Positions 9,159 to 17,795 of a stretch of 64,000 nt of DNA are shown in pieces. The DNA comes from Streptomyces sp. NBC_01217 (lineage in GTDB: Bacteria > Actinomycetota > Actinomycetes > Streptomycetales > Streptomycetaceae), in assembly GCF_035994185.1 (NCBI RefSeq), contig NZ_CP108538.1, positions 1,178,001 through 1,242,000 on the forward strand, written 5' to 3'. How positions within the stretch are numbered: position 1 is the stretch's first letter; every line of letters begins with the position of its first letter. The translations under genes were made by a program, and so were the position numbers. The notes beneath the pieces were generated by a model that was not told where the DNA came from, searched no databases, and was given only the letters and a program-made list of their open reading frames with translations.

Positions 9159-9200
9159 GATCGCCGGGCGGGCTCGGTTCTTCCGGCCCGTCCGGCGATC
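9159..9200. terminator. Hairpin between convergent genes
   Basis: GATCGCCGGGCGGGC and GCCCGTCCGGCGATC form a 15-bp stem with one mismatch and a 12-base loop between the convergent CbiX-like and lactonase genes. Likely bidirectional terminator. Confidence 0.65.
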
Positions 9201-9247
9201 CGGCTGTGCGCGGCGTCCTGCGTAATACCTGCTGCGAGTGCGTGCTG

Positions 9248-10333
9248 TCAGGCGAAGATCACGCAGGACGCGGCGGGGACCTCCAGCGAGCCCGCCGGGC
9301 GCGGGATGCCGGTCGACGGTTCGACGGCGAACCAGCTGACGTTCCCGGACCGCTCATTGGCCGCGTACAGCCATCGGCCCGTGGGGTCGAGCGCGAGATC
9401 GCGCGGCCAGTGCCCGCCGCAGCCCACGGTCGTGACCGGGGTCGCCTTCTCGCCCGCCGCGTCGAGTGCGAGAACGGAGATGCTGTCGTCACCGCGGTTG
9501 GCGGTCCAGAGGAACCGTCCGTCGTGCGAGACGACCACCTCGGACGGGTAGATCGCCGCGTCCCCGTCGCCCACCGGCTCCTCGGGCAGCACGGACGTCT
9601 CACCGAGCGGTTCCAGGACCCCCGTGGCGGCGTCCCACCGGCATACGGTGACGGTCGGTTCGAGTTCGTTCAGGACGTAGGCGTGGCTGCCCGCGGGATG
9701 GAAGGCCAGGTGGCGCGGCCCGGTGCCCGGCCGCAGGGCCGTCTCGCCGTGCGGCCGCAGCGCACCGGTGGCCGTGTCCAGCGCGCAGATCCGTACGGAG
9801 TCGGTCCCGAGGTCCACGGCCAGCACCCAGTTCCCCGACGGGTCGGGCAGCACCTGGTGGGCGTGCGGGCCCCGCTGACGCTCGATGTCCGGACCGCCGC
9901 CCTCGTGCCGGAGCACGGCGGTGACGGCGCCGAGGGAACCGTCCGCGCGCACGGACAGCGCGGTGACGCTGCCGGAGCCGTAGTTGGCGGTGAGCAGATG
10001 ACCGCCCGCGAGCGCGAGATGCGTCGGACCGCTGCCCTCCACCGGCCGGATCTCGCCGAACAGCCGCGGCACATCGCCGGTGACGTCGAGGGCGGCGGCC
10101 GCACCGTACTCGGTCTCACTCACCGTGTAGAGCGTCCTGCCGCCCGGTCCGGGGCCGTGGCCCAGGGCGAGGTACGAGGGGTCGGGGACGGCGTCCGTCG
10201 CGCCGAGGACGGTCAGTTCCCCGGTCTCCCGGTCCACTGCTGCCACGGTGATCCCCCGCCCGCCCGCCGAGGTGAACGACCCGATGAAGGCCCGCCCCGT
10301 GCCGTTGTCGCTGCCCACCGCACTGCTCGTCAC
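9248..10333 (-). CDS. Lactonase-family seven-bladed beta-propeller protein
   Basis: Protein of 361 residues of the lactonase (6-phosphogluconolactonase, YbhE-type) family. Family landmarks are FIGSFTSAGGRGI at the N-terminus, THLALAGGHLLTANYGSGSV near residue 112, the loop GPHAHQVLPDPSG with the His expected in the active site, GPRHLAFHPAG, and repeated blades ending LYAANERSGNVSWF. Expected activity is hydrolysis of a sugar lactone such as 6-phosphogluconolactone in the pentose phosphate pathway, though many actinobacterial members have unknown substrates. No signal peptide. Start GTG with GAGAGG seven bases upstream. Confidence 0.9.
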   Translation of the reverse strand: MTSSAVGSDNGTGRAFIGSFTSAGGRGITVAAVDRETGELTVLGATDAVPDPSYLALGHGPGPGGRTLYTVSETEYGAAAALDVTGDVPRLFGEIRPVEGSGPTHLALAGGHLLTANYGSGSVTALSVRADGSLGAVTAVLRHEGGGPDIERQRGPHAHQVLPDPSGNWVLAVDLGTDSVRICALDTATGALRPHGETALRPGTGPRHLAFHPAGSHAYVLNELEPTVTVCRWDAATGVLEPLGETSVLPEEPVGDGDAAIYPSEVVVSHDGRFLWTANRGDDSISVLALDAAGEKATPVTTVGCGGHWPRDLALDPTGRWLYAANERSGNVSWFAVEPSTGIPRPAGSLEVPAASCVIFA

Positions 10334-10462
10334 CGCACTGCCTCTCTTCGCCGACTGATCACGGCCGTCCGTACCGTCGTGATCTTCCGGCGCGACGGTA
10401 GCAGTCGGCCCGTCGCGGTCCAGACCAAGGGCTCGGTGGTCGGCCGGCGCCGCGCAGGCGCT

Positions 10463-11968
10463 TCACGCAGCGATCAGCGGTGCACGCGGATCGCTGTGCA
10501 GGGGTGCGGCGAGTTCGGCGAGTGCCCGCTCCAGGCCGTGCAGATGGGCGAGCGCGGGTTCGGCGACGGCCGGGTGCGGCGGAATGCCTGGTATGCCCGC
10601 CCTGTGCCGCGGCTCCGGGGCGGTCAGCGCCTCCACGGACGCCTCGACGCGCCAGCAGGCGGCTGCGAGGCGGGCGTCGTGGGACGCTTCCGGGTCCGCC
10701 GCGACGGAGGACAGTCCGCGCACCTCCCGGGCACAGGTGTCCAGCAGGGCGAGCACCTGTCCGGCGCGGGCCTTGCGGGCGCGCAGCGGGCTCAGCGGAT
10801 GCACCAGCGGGGCCAGGGAGAGCCGCACCCGCCCGAGGAGCGCCTCCAGCTCGGCGATCCGGGGCGCGGGGTCGGCGGTCGTCGAGCCCGAGAGCCGTGC
10901 CGCGGCCTCCTCCGTGCAGGCGTGCACGCAGCGCAGGGCCCGCTGGATCCATGCGTCGGTCGTGGCGTGTGTGGTGACCGGCAGCACGAGGAGCACCGCG
11001 AGCATCGCACCGAGCGCACCGGCGCCGGTCTCGGTGAGGCGCAGCAGGAGCAGCGCCGGATCGAGGACGCCGAGGAGTCCGTAGAGTGTCCCGGCCATCA
11101 CCGTCACGGAGAACACCATCCAGGTGTAGGAGACCGCGGCGGTGTAGAAGATCCCGAAGACGCCGATCGCGACGACGACGGCGCTGGGCACGGCGGCACC
11201 GTGCAGCGGGACGACGACGGCCAGGCCGACGGGGACGCCGATGAGGGTGCCCAGCATCCTGCGGAAGCCGCGTACCAGCGTCTCGCCGCGGGAGGCGGTG
11301 TTCACGAAGACCCACCAGGTGGCGCCCACGGCCCAGTACCAGCGCTGCTCGGACAGGAGCAGGCCCGCCGAGAGCGCGAGGGCTCCTGCGACGGTCGCCT
11401 GGATCGCCTGGCGTGTGGTCGCGCGGGCCAGCCCACCGCCGGTCACGGGGGCCGGTACGACGGCGGCGGCCATCCGCCGCTCGTAGCACCACAGTCCGAA
11501 GCGGACGGTGGACGAGGCGAGCAGGGAGAGGGCGACCGCGGAGTACAGCTCGGGCAGCTGCCCGGGCAGGGTGTGGAGGAACTGCGTGGTGAAGAAGGCC
11601 ATGAACGCGAACACGCCCAGCGAGTGACCGCGCGGCCCCCATCTGCGGGCATAGACGCCCAGGCCCATGACCGCGAGAAAGGCCGCGTCCCGCGCCAACG
11701 GATGGTCGTGCAGCCCGGCGGCGAGGGCGAGCACCGGGAAACCGGCCACGGGCAGCAGGGCCGTCGTGACCGCCTGATCGCGGACCGTGGAGTCCAGCAC
11801 GGTGAACAGGGCCAGCAGCGCGGCCAGACCGCCGGTGATGGCGGCGACGAGCGAGTGACCGGCCAGGCCGCACACCACGACGGCCAGACCGATGCCGAGG
11901 ACGGCCCGGACGGCGCTGCGCATTCGCAGTCTCCCCGGGTCCGGGGAAACGAACATCCTCTTCAGCAC
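10463..11968 (-). CDS. FUSC-family membrane protein
   Basis: Integral membrane protein of 501 residues with two blocks of about six hydrophobic segments, the layout of the FUSC/aromatic-acid exporter (AaeB-like) family. Block one runs from about residue 18 to 150, block two from about 205 to 330 (RWYWAVGATWWVFVNTA and later VVVAIGVFGIFYTAAVSYTW); the remainder is a soluble helical C-terminal region. GTG at 11968 is preferred because GGGAG lies six bases before it; an in-frame ATG 14 codons upstream also exists. Probable role: export of small aromatic or toxic compounds, inferred from family only. A strong terminator lies just upstream at 12014, so it is transcribed separately from the histidine kinase. 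Confidence 0.85.
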   Translation of the reverse strand: MLKRMFVSPDPGRLRMRSAVRAVLGIGLAVVVCGLAGHSLVAAITGGLAALLALFTVLDSTVRDQAVTTALLPVAGFPVLALAAGLHDHPLARDAAFLAVMGLGVYARRWGPRGHSLGVFAFMAFFTTQFLHTLPGQLPELYSAVALSLLASSTVRFGLWCYERRMAAAVVPAPVTGGGLARATTRQAIQATVAGALALSAGLLLSEQRWYWAVGATWWVFVNTASRGETLVRGFRRMLGTLIGVPVGLAVVVPLHGAAVPSAVVVAIGVFGIFYTAAVSYTWMVFSVTVMAGTLYGLLGVLDPALLLLRLTETGAGALGAMLAVLLVLPVTTHATTDAWIQRALRCVHACTEEAAARLSGSTTADPAPRIAELEALLGRVRLSLAPLVHPLSPLRARKARAGQVLALLDTCAREVRGLSSVAADPEASHDARLAAACWRVEASVEALTAPEPRHRAGIPGIPPHPAVAEPALAHLHGLERALAELAAPLHSDPRAPLIAA

Positions 11969-12013
11969 GGCATGCTCCCGCTTCTGCACACCGGCCCTGC
12001 ACACCGGCACATG

Positions 12014-12042
12014 AAAAAGGCGCCGCGGAGATCCGCAGCGCC
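12014..12042 (-). terminator. Rho-independent terminator with U tract
   Basis: Read on the minus strand, GGCGCTGCGGATC pairs with the following CCGCGGCGCC (one mismatch) and is followed directly by TTTTT. This is an unusually classical intrinsic terminator for Streptomyces and should end transcripts coming from the histidine kinase gene. Confidence 0.75.
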
Positions 12043-12100
12043 ATCGACGGGTACATCACAACATCTCAAGGGGCCGTGGCTCAACCGAGACACAAACCAT

Positions 12101-12115
12101 TGGGCCATTGGCCCA
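12101..12115. promoter_or_regulatory. Palindrome TGGGCC-ATT-GGCCCA
   Basis: A perfect 6+6 inverted repeat with a three-base spacer lies in the 217-base region between the histidine kinase and FUSC genes, upstream of the terminator at 12014 as read on the minus strand. It could be a protein-binding site; no regulator can be named. Confidence 0.3.
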
Positions 12116-12185
12116 TCGATCGGCCGCCGACATGCGCCATGGGTAGGCCAACGGACCGAGGCGGGGCCGATCCGGACGAAAGGCC

Positions 12186-13493
12186 CTAGCGGGGCGGAAG
12201 ACCGTCGATGCCGGGCAGGGGCTGTGCGGGGAGTGTCGCCGTCACTTCGTAGCCGCCGTCGGGTGTCGCACCGGTGGCCAGGTCGCCCCCGAGCATCGCG
12301 GTGCGCTCGCGCATGCCGAGCAGACCGTGCCCCGCGCCCGCCGAGGCAGGGGCGGCCCGGTCCGGCGCGGCGTTGGTGACCCGGACCGTGACCCCGGACC
12401 TGTGGTGGCCGATCTCCACCCGCACCTGCGCACCCGGTGCGTGACGCATCGCGTTGCTGAGTGCCTCCTGCACGATGCGGTACGCCGACAGCTCGACGCC
12501 CGGCGCGAGCGGCCGCGGCTCTCCGGTGGTCTCGGCGGTGACCGTGAGTCCGGCGCCGCGCGCGTTGCCGATCAGTTCGTCGAGCCGGTCGAGGGTGGGC
12601 TGCGGGGTATGCCGTGCGGCCTGCGGCACGGGCTCCTCGGAACGCAGCACGCCGAGCACCCGGCGCAGTTCGGTGAGCGCATCGACCGCGTTCTCCCGGA
12701 TACCCGCGAGGTTCTCCCTCAGCTCCTCGGAAGGGTTCTCGACCAGGTGCGGGGCGACCTGTGCCTGGATGGAGATGACCGACATGTGGTGGGCGACCAC
12801 GTCGTGCAGCTCGCGGGCGATCCGGTTGCGCTCCTCCAGGAGTGTGCGCCGGGCCCGCTCCTCGGCGGTGAGCTCCTCCTGCACGACCAGCTGGGTGCGC
12901 GCCACGCCGATGCCGCGCAGCGCGGCGCCGACCACCACTGCGATGACGAGAACCGCGACGGCGATGCCGACGCCGCCCTGGCGCCAGGGGTTGACCGTGC
13001 CGCAGACGAGTCCCGCCACGACACTGATCGTCAGCGCCTGGGCGGCGGTCCGGGGCCGGACCCGCAGCGCGAGCAGGAACAGCATGGCGGCCTGCAGCCC
13101 GATCACGGTTCCGTTCCAGGGGAACGTCGCGCCGAAAGGGCCTGCGTTCGCGGCGAACGGAGTGAGCACGACCATGACGAGCACCGTCGCCCACCAGGCC
13201 AGGACGGGGCGGAACAGTGCGACGACCAGCGCCGCCGACTGAATGCCGGCGAGCGGAATGCCGAGCTGTATGCCCACCCGGTAGCCGAAGGCGTACTGGT
13301 TCGTGTCGACGATGAGTACGCCCACCGCACACATCACCATCGGGACCATGAGAGCCGGCCGCCACTCCAGCCAGCGCGGTCGTCCCTCGTGCGGGGTCGG
13401 GCCGACCGCCGACGTCACCAGGTCCTCGCGCAGGATGCGGGGCAGCGCCCGCAGGGCCTGCGCCGAGCGCCTCGCCACGTCCCCCCGCTTCAC
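12186..13493 (-). CDS. Two-component sensor histidine kinase (NarL-partner type)
   Basis: Membrane sensor kinase of 435 residues. Six hydrophobic segments span about residues 45-195, followed by a HisKA_3 dimerisation domain with the phospho-acceptor in ERNRIARELHDVVAHHMSVI (near residue 240) and a HATPase_c domain (VQEALSNAMRHAPG as the N box, GHGLLGMRER as a G box). Such kinases phosphorylate NarL/LuxR-type regulators, but no response regulator is adjacent. GTG at 13493 is chosen because AGGGTGGG lies just before it; GTG at 13502 is an in-frame alternative without a site. An IS701-type element lies 14 bases upstream, between this gene and its former operon partner. Confidence 0.92.
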   Translation of the reverse strand: MKRGDVARRSAQALRALPRILREDLVTSAVGPTPHEGRPRWLEWRPALMVPMVMCAVGVLIVDTNQYAFGYRVGIQLGIPLAGIQSAALVVALFRPVLAWWATVLVMVVLTPFAANAGPFGATFPWNGTVIGLQAAMLFLLALRVRPRTAAQALTISVVAGLVCGTVNPWRQGGVGIAVAVLVIAVVVGAALRGIGVARTQLVVQEELTAEERARRTLLEERNRIARELHDVVAHHMSVISIQAQVAPHLVENPSEELRENLAGIRENAVDALTELRRVLGVLRSEEPVPQAARHTPQPTLDRLDELIGNARGAGLTVTAETTGEPRPLAPGVELSAYRIVQEALSNAMRHAPGAQVRVEIGHHRSGVTVRVTNAAPDRAAPASAGAGHGLLGMRERTAMLGGDLATGATPDGGYEVTATLPAQPLPGIDGLPPR

Positions 13494-13503
13494 GGAACCC
13501 ACC

Positions 13504-13523
13504 CTAGTAGGGCTTTGTTAGGT
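13504..13523 (+). repeat. Left target duplication and terminal inverted repeat of IS701-type element
   Basis: CTAG (13504-13507) is the four-base target duplication, followed by the inverted repeat TAGGGCTTTGTTAGGT. The same 16 bases occur inverted at the other end of the element. Because CTAG is itself palindromic, the exact border is fixed by the family rule of a YTAR duplication. Confidence 0.9.
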
Positions 13524-14951
13524 CCTGTGGTGGGGGTCGGGTGTCGGTGCGGGTTGGCCGCATATCGAGCAGGCGCCGGTCCAGGTGGCCAGGAGGGCCT
13601 GGAGTTCGCGGAGGACCGCGTAGAGCGTTAGGCCGGCGCAGGGGCTTTTGGGTCGAGCCGCAGGAGGGTGCAGAAGGCCTGGGCGAGGGAGGCGAGGGTG
13701 ACGTGGCGGTGCCAGCCGAGGTAGTTGCGGCCCTCGAAGTGGTCCAGGCCGAGACCGTCCTTGAGCTCGCGGTAGTCGTGCTCAACTCGCCATCGGATCT
13801 TGGCGATTCGGACCAGCTCGCGCAGTGGGGTGTCGGCGGGCAGCGTTGAGAGCCAGTAGTCGGTTGGTTCGGCGCAGCCGGGTGGCCACTCGACGAGCAG
13901 CCAGCATTCGGGCAGGGAGCCGTCGGCGGCGCGGCGGATGTGTCGGTTGGCCGGGCGGACCCGCAGGGGCAGGAATTTCGAGCGCATGTCGGCGTTCGGG
14001 TTGTGCTTGGTGGCCTTGCTGCCCTGGCGCCAGGTGACGGTGCGGGTGGCTGCTTGTCCGGCCGCCAGGGCCAGCTCGCGCAGGGTGGTGTGCGGCTGGG
14101 GGTAGGCGGACACGGGAGGGCGGCCCTGTCCGGAGTATGGCGGGCGCTCGGGCGTGGCGTCGCCCGGGTGTGCGGTCGTGATGGCCTTGACCGCGACGGC
14201 GTAGGTCAGGCCGCGCTCGGTCAGGCCCTCGCGAAAGCCGGTGGCGTCGCCGTATCCGGCGTCGGCGACGACCGGCAGGTCGGGCAACTCCCAGTCTTCG
14301 CGGACCTCGTCGAGCATGTCCAGGGCCAGGCGCCACTTCTCCCGGTGCCGTGCCGCGTCGGGGATGCCGGCCTTGGCCCGGCGGTGCCGGATCGCGTCAG
14401 CCAGCAGCGCATCGTCGCCGTGCTTGGTGTCGTCCCAGCTCTCGGGAAGGAACAGGCGCCAGTCGACGGCCGAGGACGCGCGGTCGGACACCAGATTCAC
14501 ACTGACCCCGATCTGGCAGTTGCCGCGCTTGCCCAGCGCACCGCAGTACATCCGCGCTACCCCCGGCGAGTCGTAGCCGTCCTTGGGGAAGCCCACATCG
14601 TCGATCGCGTACGCCTCGGGAGAGATGTGCGCCGCAGCCCAACGGGCCAGGCGCTCCCGAACCTTGGAGTAGTCCCAGGTTGAGGAGGAGACGAACTGCT
14701 GAAGCTGCTGGTGGTCAACCCCGAGCCGCTCGGCCATCGGCTGCATCGACTTGCGCTTACCGTCCAGCATCAGCCCGCGCAGATACATCTCGCCCTTGGC
14801 ACGCTGGTCCCGACGTGCCAGCGAACCGAGCATCTCGGCCGCGAACGCCTCCAGCCGTGGACGGACCTCTTCCATCTCCTCAGGTGTCACACCTGAAAGA
14901 AGATCACAATCTATCTGACGAGGATCACTTGGGGTACCTAACAAAGCCCTA
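13508..14951 (-). mobile_element. Complete IS701-family insertion sequence, 1444 bp
   Basis: A self-contained element bounded by 16-bp perfect terminal inverted repeats and flanked by CTAG direct repeats, which match the YTAR four-base duplication of the IS701 family. It holds one intact transposase gene on the minus strand. It lies between the acyltransferase and histidine kinase genes, all on the same strand, so it separates two genes that were probably co-transcribed. The intact ends and open transposase frame suggest a recent, possibly still mobile insertion. Confidence 0.93.
13628..14890 (-). CDS. IS701-family DDE transposase
   Basis: Transposase of 420 residues, normal length for the family, that cuts and joins the ends of the surrounding element. 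The DDE catalytic residues are recognisable: first Asp in AIDDVGFPKDG, second in VVADAGYGDA, and Glu in the helix YRELKDGLGLDHFEGR near the C-terminus. The start is uncertain: GTG at 14890 gives MTPEEMEEVRP, the ATG at 14875 has GAGGAG immediately adjacent and is probably too close; the frame stays open into the right inverted repeat. The frame is uninterrupted. It is read towards the histidine kinase, so read-through could supply that gene with transcript. Confidence 0.93.
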   Translation of the reverse strand: MTPEEMEEVRPRLEAFAAEMLGSLARRDQRAKGEMYLRGLMLDGKRKSMQPMAERLGVDHQQLQQFVSSSTWDYSKVRERLARWAAAHISPEAYAIDDVGFPKDGYDSPGVARMYCGALGKRGNCQIGVSVNLVSDRASSAVDWRLFLPESWDDTKHGDDALLADAIRHRRAKAGIPDAARHREKWRLALDMLDEVREDWELPDLPVVADAGYGDATGFREGLTERGLTYAVAVKAITTAHPGDATPERPPYSGQGRPPVSAYPQPHTTLRELALAAGQAATRTVTWRQGSKATKHNPNADMRSKFLPLRVRPANRHIRRAADGSLPECWLLVEWPPGCAEPTDYWLSTLPADTPLRELVRIAKIRWRVEHDYRELKDGLGLDHFEGRNYLGWHRHVTLASLAQAFCTLLRLDPKAPAPA

Positions 14952-14955
14952 CTAG
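14936..14955 (+). repeat. Right terminal inverted repeat and target duplication of IS701-type element
   Basis: ACCTAACAAAGCCCTA (14936-14951) is the exact inverse of the left repeat and is followed by CTAG (14952-14955). On the minus strand the TAG inside this duplication is the stop codon of the acyltransferase gene. Confidence 0.9.
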
Positions 14956-16109
14956 GGCCTTGCCGCCGACCGGGCGGGACTCCCCTTGCGGACGACCGTG
15001 CTCTTCCCACGCGGACGACCCTGTTCGTAACCGCGGAACGCCACCCAGCAGATCAGCAGCGCCGCAGCGAACACGGGCAGCCAGGCCAGCCGGGCGAGTA
15101 CCCAGCCGGGGGTGTCGGGGACGGTGTGCAGACCCGGCAGGGTGCCGCCCGCGGACAGGCCGGTCGCGGTGACCGCGATCATCGCGGTCTGGTGCCACAG
15201 GTAGATCGTCATCGCGGAGAGGTTGACGGTGGCCACCGCCGCCCAGGCGGCCGGGCGTCGCAGCATCCGGCGCAGCGGGCCGAGCAGCAGCAGCGCCGCT
15301 CCGCACTGTGCGAGGCCGAAGGTGACCACGGCGAGGGTCGGCGGGTCGAGGTTGGAGACCTCCAGTCCGGGGACCCCGACCATGGCTGCGGGGTAGCCGG
15401 CCCATAGGACCAGTGCGGCGGTGGCGGCGGCTCCGCCGAGCAGCAGCGTCCAGCCGGTCCGGCGGCTGTTCAGCTCTCCCCGGGCCCAGGCGGCTCCCAG
15501 GCAGTACGGCACGAGCCAGCCGGCCGCCACATTGACCCGGGCGAACCCGTCGGGCGCGTCCAGGCCGAACCGGTAGAGGTCGGTGATCAGTACGACGGAC
15601 AACGGCCACAGCGGATGCAGCCTGGCCACCAGCGGCGTCGCCGCGGTCAGCGCCGCGAAGACCACCAGGAACCAGAGCGGGGACCACACGAGTTTGCACA
15701 GCGCGCGCACGGTGTCCTGGTCCGCCCCGGAGGCGAGCATCGTGCACGCCGCCACGGTCCATACGACGGGCACGACGGCCACCGGCCGCAGCAGCCGTAC
15801 CATCCGCGTACGCAGCCACCGGCCGTAGTTCTCGCCACGGGCGCGAGCGCAGGCGTAGCTCCTCGCGCCGACCTGTCCGCCGACCAGGAAGAAGACGGCA
15901 AGGGTCTGGAACACCCAGGAGACCGGGGCGAATCGGGGCATGTACTGGAGCGGGCTCGATCCGTGCAGGGTGCCGCTGTCGACGACGAGTGCCGTCACCA
16001 GCCAGTGACCGAGGACCACGCCGAGGATGGCAAGGGCGCGCAGGGCGTCGACTGCACGGTCGCGGTCGGCGGGGGTGGCGGATTCGATCCGACGGACGAA
16101 GTCACGCAT
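14952..16109 (-). CDS. Acyltransferase family (acyltransferase 3) membrane protein
   Basis: Integral membrane O-acyltransferase-like protein of 385 residues with about ten hydrophobic segments. The family signature begins at RAVDALRALAILGVVLGHW (residues 18-36), where the His is the conserved catalytic candidate, and VFFLVGGQVGARSY follows. Members transfer acetyl or other acyl groups to cell-surface sugars or antibiotics; the substrate here is unknown. Its ATG overlaps the end of the upstream DUF1023 hydrolase gene by eight bases, so the two are translationally coupled. Its TAG stop is part of the CTAG target duplication made by the IS element, and the protein is therefore complete. Confidence 0.9.
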   Translation of the reverse strand: MRDFVRRIESATPADRDRAVDALRALAILGVVLGHWLVTALVVDSGTLHGSSPLQYMPRFAPVSWVFQTLAVFFLVGGQVGARSYACARARGENYGRWLRTRMVRLLRPVAVVPVVWTVAACTMLASGADQDTVRALCKLVWSPLWFLVVFAALTAATPLVARLHPLWPLSVVLITDLYRFGLDAPDGFARVNVAAGWLVPYCLGAAWARGELNSRRTGWTLLLGGAAATAALVLWAGYPAAMVGVPGLEVSNLDPPTLAVVTFGLAQCGAALLLLGPLRRMLRRPAAWAAVATVNLSAMTIYLWHQTAMIAVTATGLSAGGTLPGLHTVPDTPGWVLARLAWLPVFAAALLICWVAFRGYEQGRPRGKSTVVRKGSPARSAARP

Positions 16110-17079
16110 GGCGCTCTCCCGAGGGCTCCGCGGACCTGGCTGTTCCGGCCACGATCCGGGCGATGCTCCTCAGCGGTACGGAGCCGGGCTTCAGGTAGTC
16201 GCTGTGGCCGCCGTCGCCCGCCGCGAAGATTTCCGCACCGAAGCCGGGCGAGACCGGGTCGGTCCCGAACCCGATGTCCGCAAAGGGCAGTTGGAGCTCG
16301 GCGTGCGGAACGTCGGCGATCCAGTCGTCGCCGCCGCGGCCCGCCCAGACGGTGGCCGGGGTGTGCAGGGCCGCGGCGTCCTTGTAGCCGGTTCCGGGGC
16401 TGCCGTACAGGACGATGTCGGCGATCCGCAGTCCGTGCGCGGCGCGGGCGCAGACGACGGAGCCGTAGGAGTGGCAGACGAGGGAGGTACGGGCCGCGGG
16501 CCTCAGTCTTCGTAACTCCGCTATGAAATGGCGCAGTTCGGGGGCAGCCTCGTCGGCCCGCCCCGAGGTGAGCGCGGCCGGGCTCACCGTCGCCGGTGTC
16601 TCGTATCCGAGCCAGGCGACGACGGCCGACCGCTCGCCCAGCTCACCGCGCAGTGCGCGCGCACCGTTGCGCAGACGCCAGTAGTGGTCGACGCCGATGC
16701 CCGCGCCCGGGACCAGCACGGCGATCCGCTCGGCGTGGGACAGGTCGCCGAAGACCTCGACACTACGGCCGCCGTCACGGCCGTCGAAGGAGAGGAAGCC
16801 GCGGGCCGGATCGGCCATGGCGTGCAGCGCGGCGGCGCGCTTGCGGTCGCCGTGGCCGGCGGCGGCCCGCTCGGCCGCCCCGATGTCGGCACGGGTCGCG
16901 GCGTACCGCTCGGCGAGGGCACGGGGCGCGGCGGCGGGCAGCGGGCCGTGGACGGTCGGAGCCGGTGACGGTACGGCGGCGGGCCCGGCCGCTCCCGCGA
17001 CCGGCACGGCCACCGAGGCGGCCACCAACGCGCTGAGCAGGCCTCGGCGCAATCGGCTTCTGCGCGGCTGGGACGACAT
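16102..17079 (-). CDS. Secreted alpha/beta hydrolase, DUF1023 type
   Basis: Exported hydrolase of 325 residues. A twin-Arg-like basic start and hydrophobic stretch (LLSALVAASVAVPVAGAAG, residues 14-32) form a signal peptide. The hydrolase core shows the nucleophile elbow SLVCHSYGSVV near residue 205, the strand before it at VLVPGAGIGVDHYW, and a late GGHSDYL segment that supplies the catalytic His. This matches the DUF1023 family of predicted serine hydrolases abundant in actinobacteria, with unknown substrates. It is the first gene of an operon with the acyltransferase, so surface lipid or polysaccharide acylation is a reasonable but unproven context. Confidence 0.88.
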   Translation of the reverse strand: MSSQPRRSRLRRGLLSALVAASVAVPVAGAAGPAAVPSPAPTVHGPLPAAAPRALAERYAATRADIGAAERAAAGHGDRKRAAALHAMADPARGFLSFDGRDGGRSVEVFGDLSHAERIAVLVPGAGIGVDHYWRLRNGARALRGELGERSAVVAWLGYETPATVSPAALTSGRADEAAPELRHFIAELRRLRPAARTSLVCHSYGSVVCARAAHGLRIADIVLYGSPGTGYKDAAALHTPATVWAGRGGDDWIADVPHAELQLPFADIGFGTDPVSPGFGAEIFAAGDGGHSDYLKPGSVPLRSIARIVAGTARSAEPSGERHA

Positions 17080-17284
17080 GCAGGGGTGTTCCTTCCGTAC
17101 CGGACAGCTGTATCGCTCGGGGTACAGAAGCTATGGACCGGGCCTTGTCGTCCACGTCCCGCCAGGGAGCGAACCCTCTTTGTAGCTCTGCAGGACTACG
17201 GGTACGGGACGCGAATCGGGGTTGCGGCGGGCCGTTGGTACAGTCGCAGCCCGGATCCGCCTACCAGGAAGCGACCAACCGACC

Positions 17285-17770
17285 ATGGCGGTGGACGCCC
17301 TCGACACCCGCATCCTGCGCCTGCTCATCGAGCAGCCGCGCACCAGCGTCCGCGAGTACGCACGCATCCTCTCCGTCGCCCGCGGCACCCTCCAGGCCCG
17401 TATCGACCGGCTGGAGCGCAACGGTGTGATCACCGGTACGGGACCGGTCCTGTCCCCCGCCGCGCTGGGCCACCCGGTGCTGGCCTTCGTCCATCTGGAG
17501 GTCACCCAGGGGCATCTGGACGAGGTCGGTGAGGCGCTCGCCTCGGTGCCCGAGATCGTCGAGGCCTTCTCGACCACGGGCGGCGGCGATCTGCTGGCCC
17601 GGGTGGTGGCCCGCGACAACGGTCATCTGGAGGACGTCATCCAGCGGTTGATCCAGCTGCCCGGTGTGGTCAGGACGCGTACCGAGGTCGCGCTGCGCGA
17701 GCGGGTGCCGCACCGGCTGCTGCCGCTGGTCGAATCGGTGGGCCTCGCCGCCGCCGACGGCCCGAAGTGA
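17285..17770 (+). CDS. Lrp/AsnC-family transcriptional regulator
   Basis: Regulator of 161 residues, standard length. The AsnC helix-turn-helix lies at residues 3-55 (LDTRILRLLIEQPRTSVREYA, then VARGTLQARIDRLE), followed by the RAM ligand-binding domain with GHPVLAFVHLEV and the GGGDLLARVVARD loop that binds amino acids. The ATG at 17285 follows an AGGAA at an unusually long 15-base distance; an earlier frame extension is possible but not family-like. Divergent from the DUF1023 operon and followed closely by the HAD phosphatase. Confidence 0.93.
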   Translation: MAVDALDTRILRLLIEQPRTSVREYARILSVARGTLQARIDRLERNGVITGTGPVLSPAALGHPVLAFVHLEVTQGHLDEVGEALASVPEIVEAFSTTGGGDLLARVVARDNGHLEDVIQRLIQLPGVVRTRTEVALRERVPHRLLPLVESVGLAAADGPK

Positions 17771-17795
17771 TCGACGCCCCGGCATGCTGGATGGC

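Noticed and set aside
9134..12379. Open plus-strand frame of over 1000 codons
   Set aside because: Antisense to the lactonase, FUSC and kinase genes; it is open only because high GC third positions of those genes avoid stop codons. Its product is Arg/Gly/His-rich without domains.
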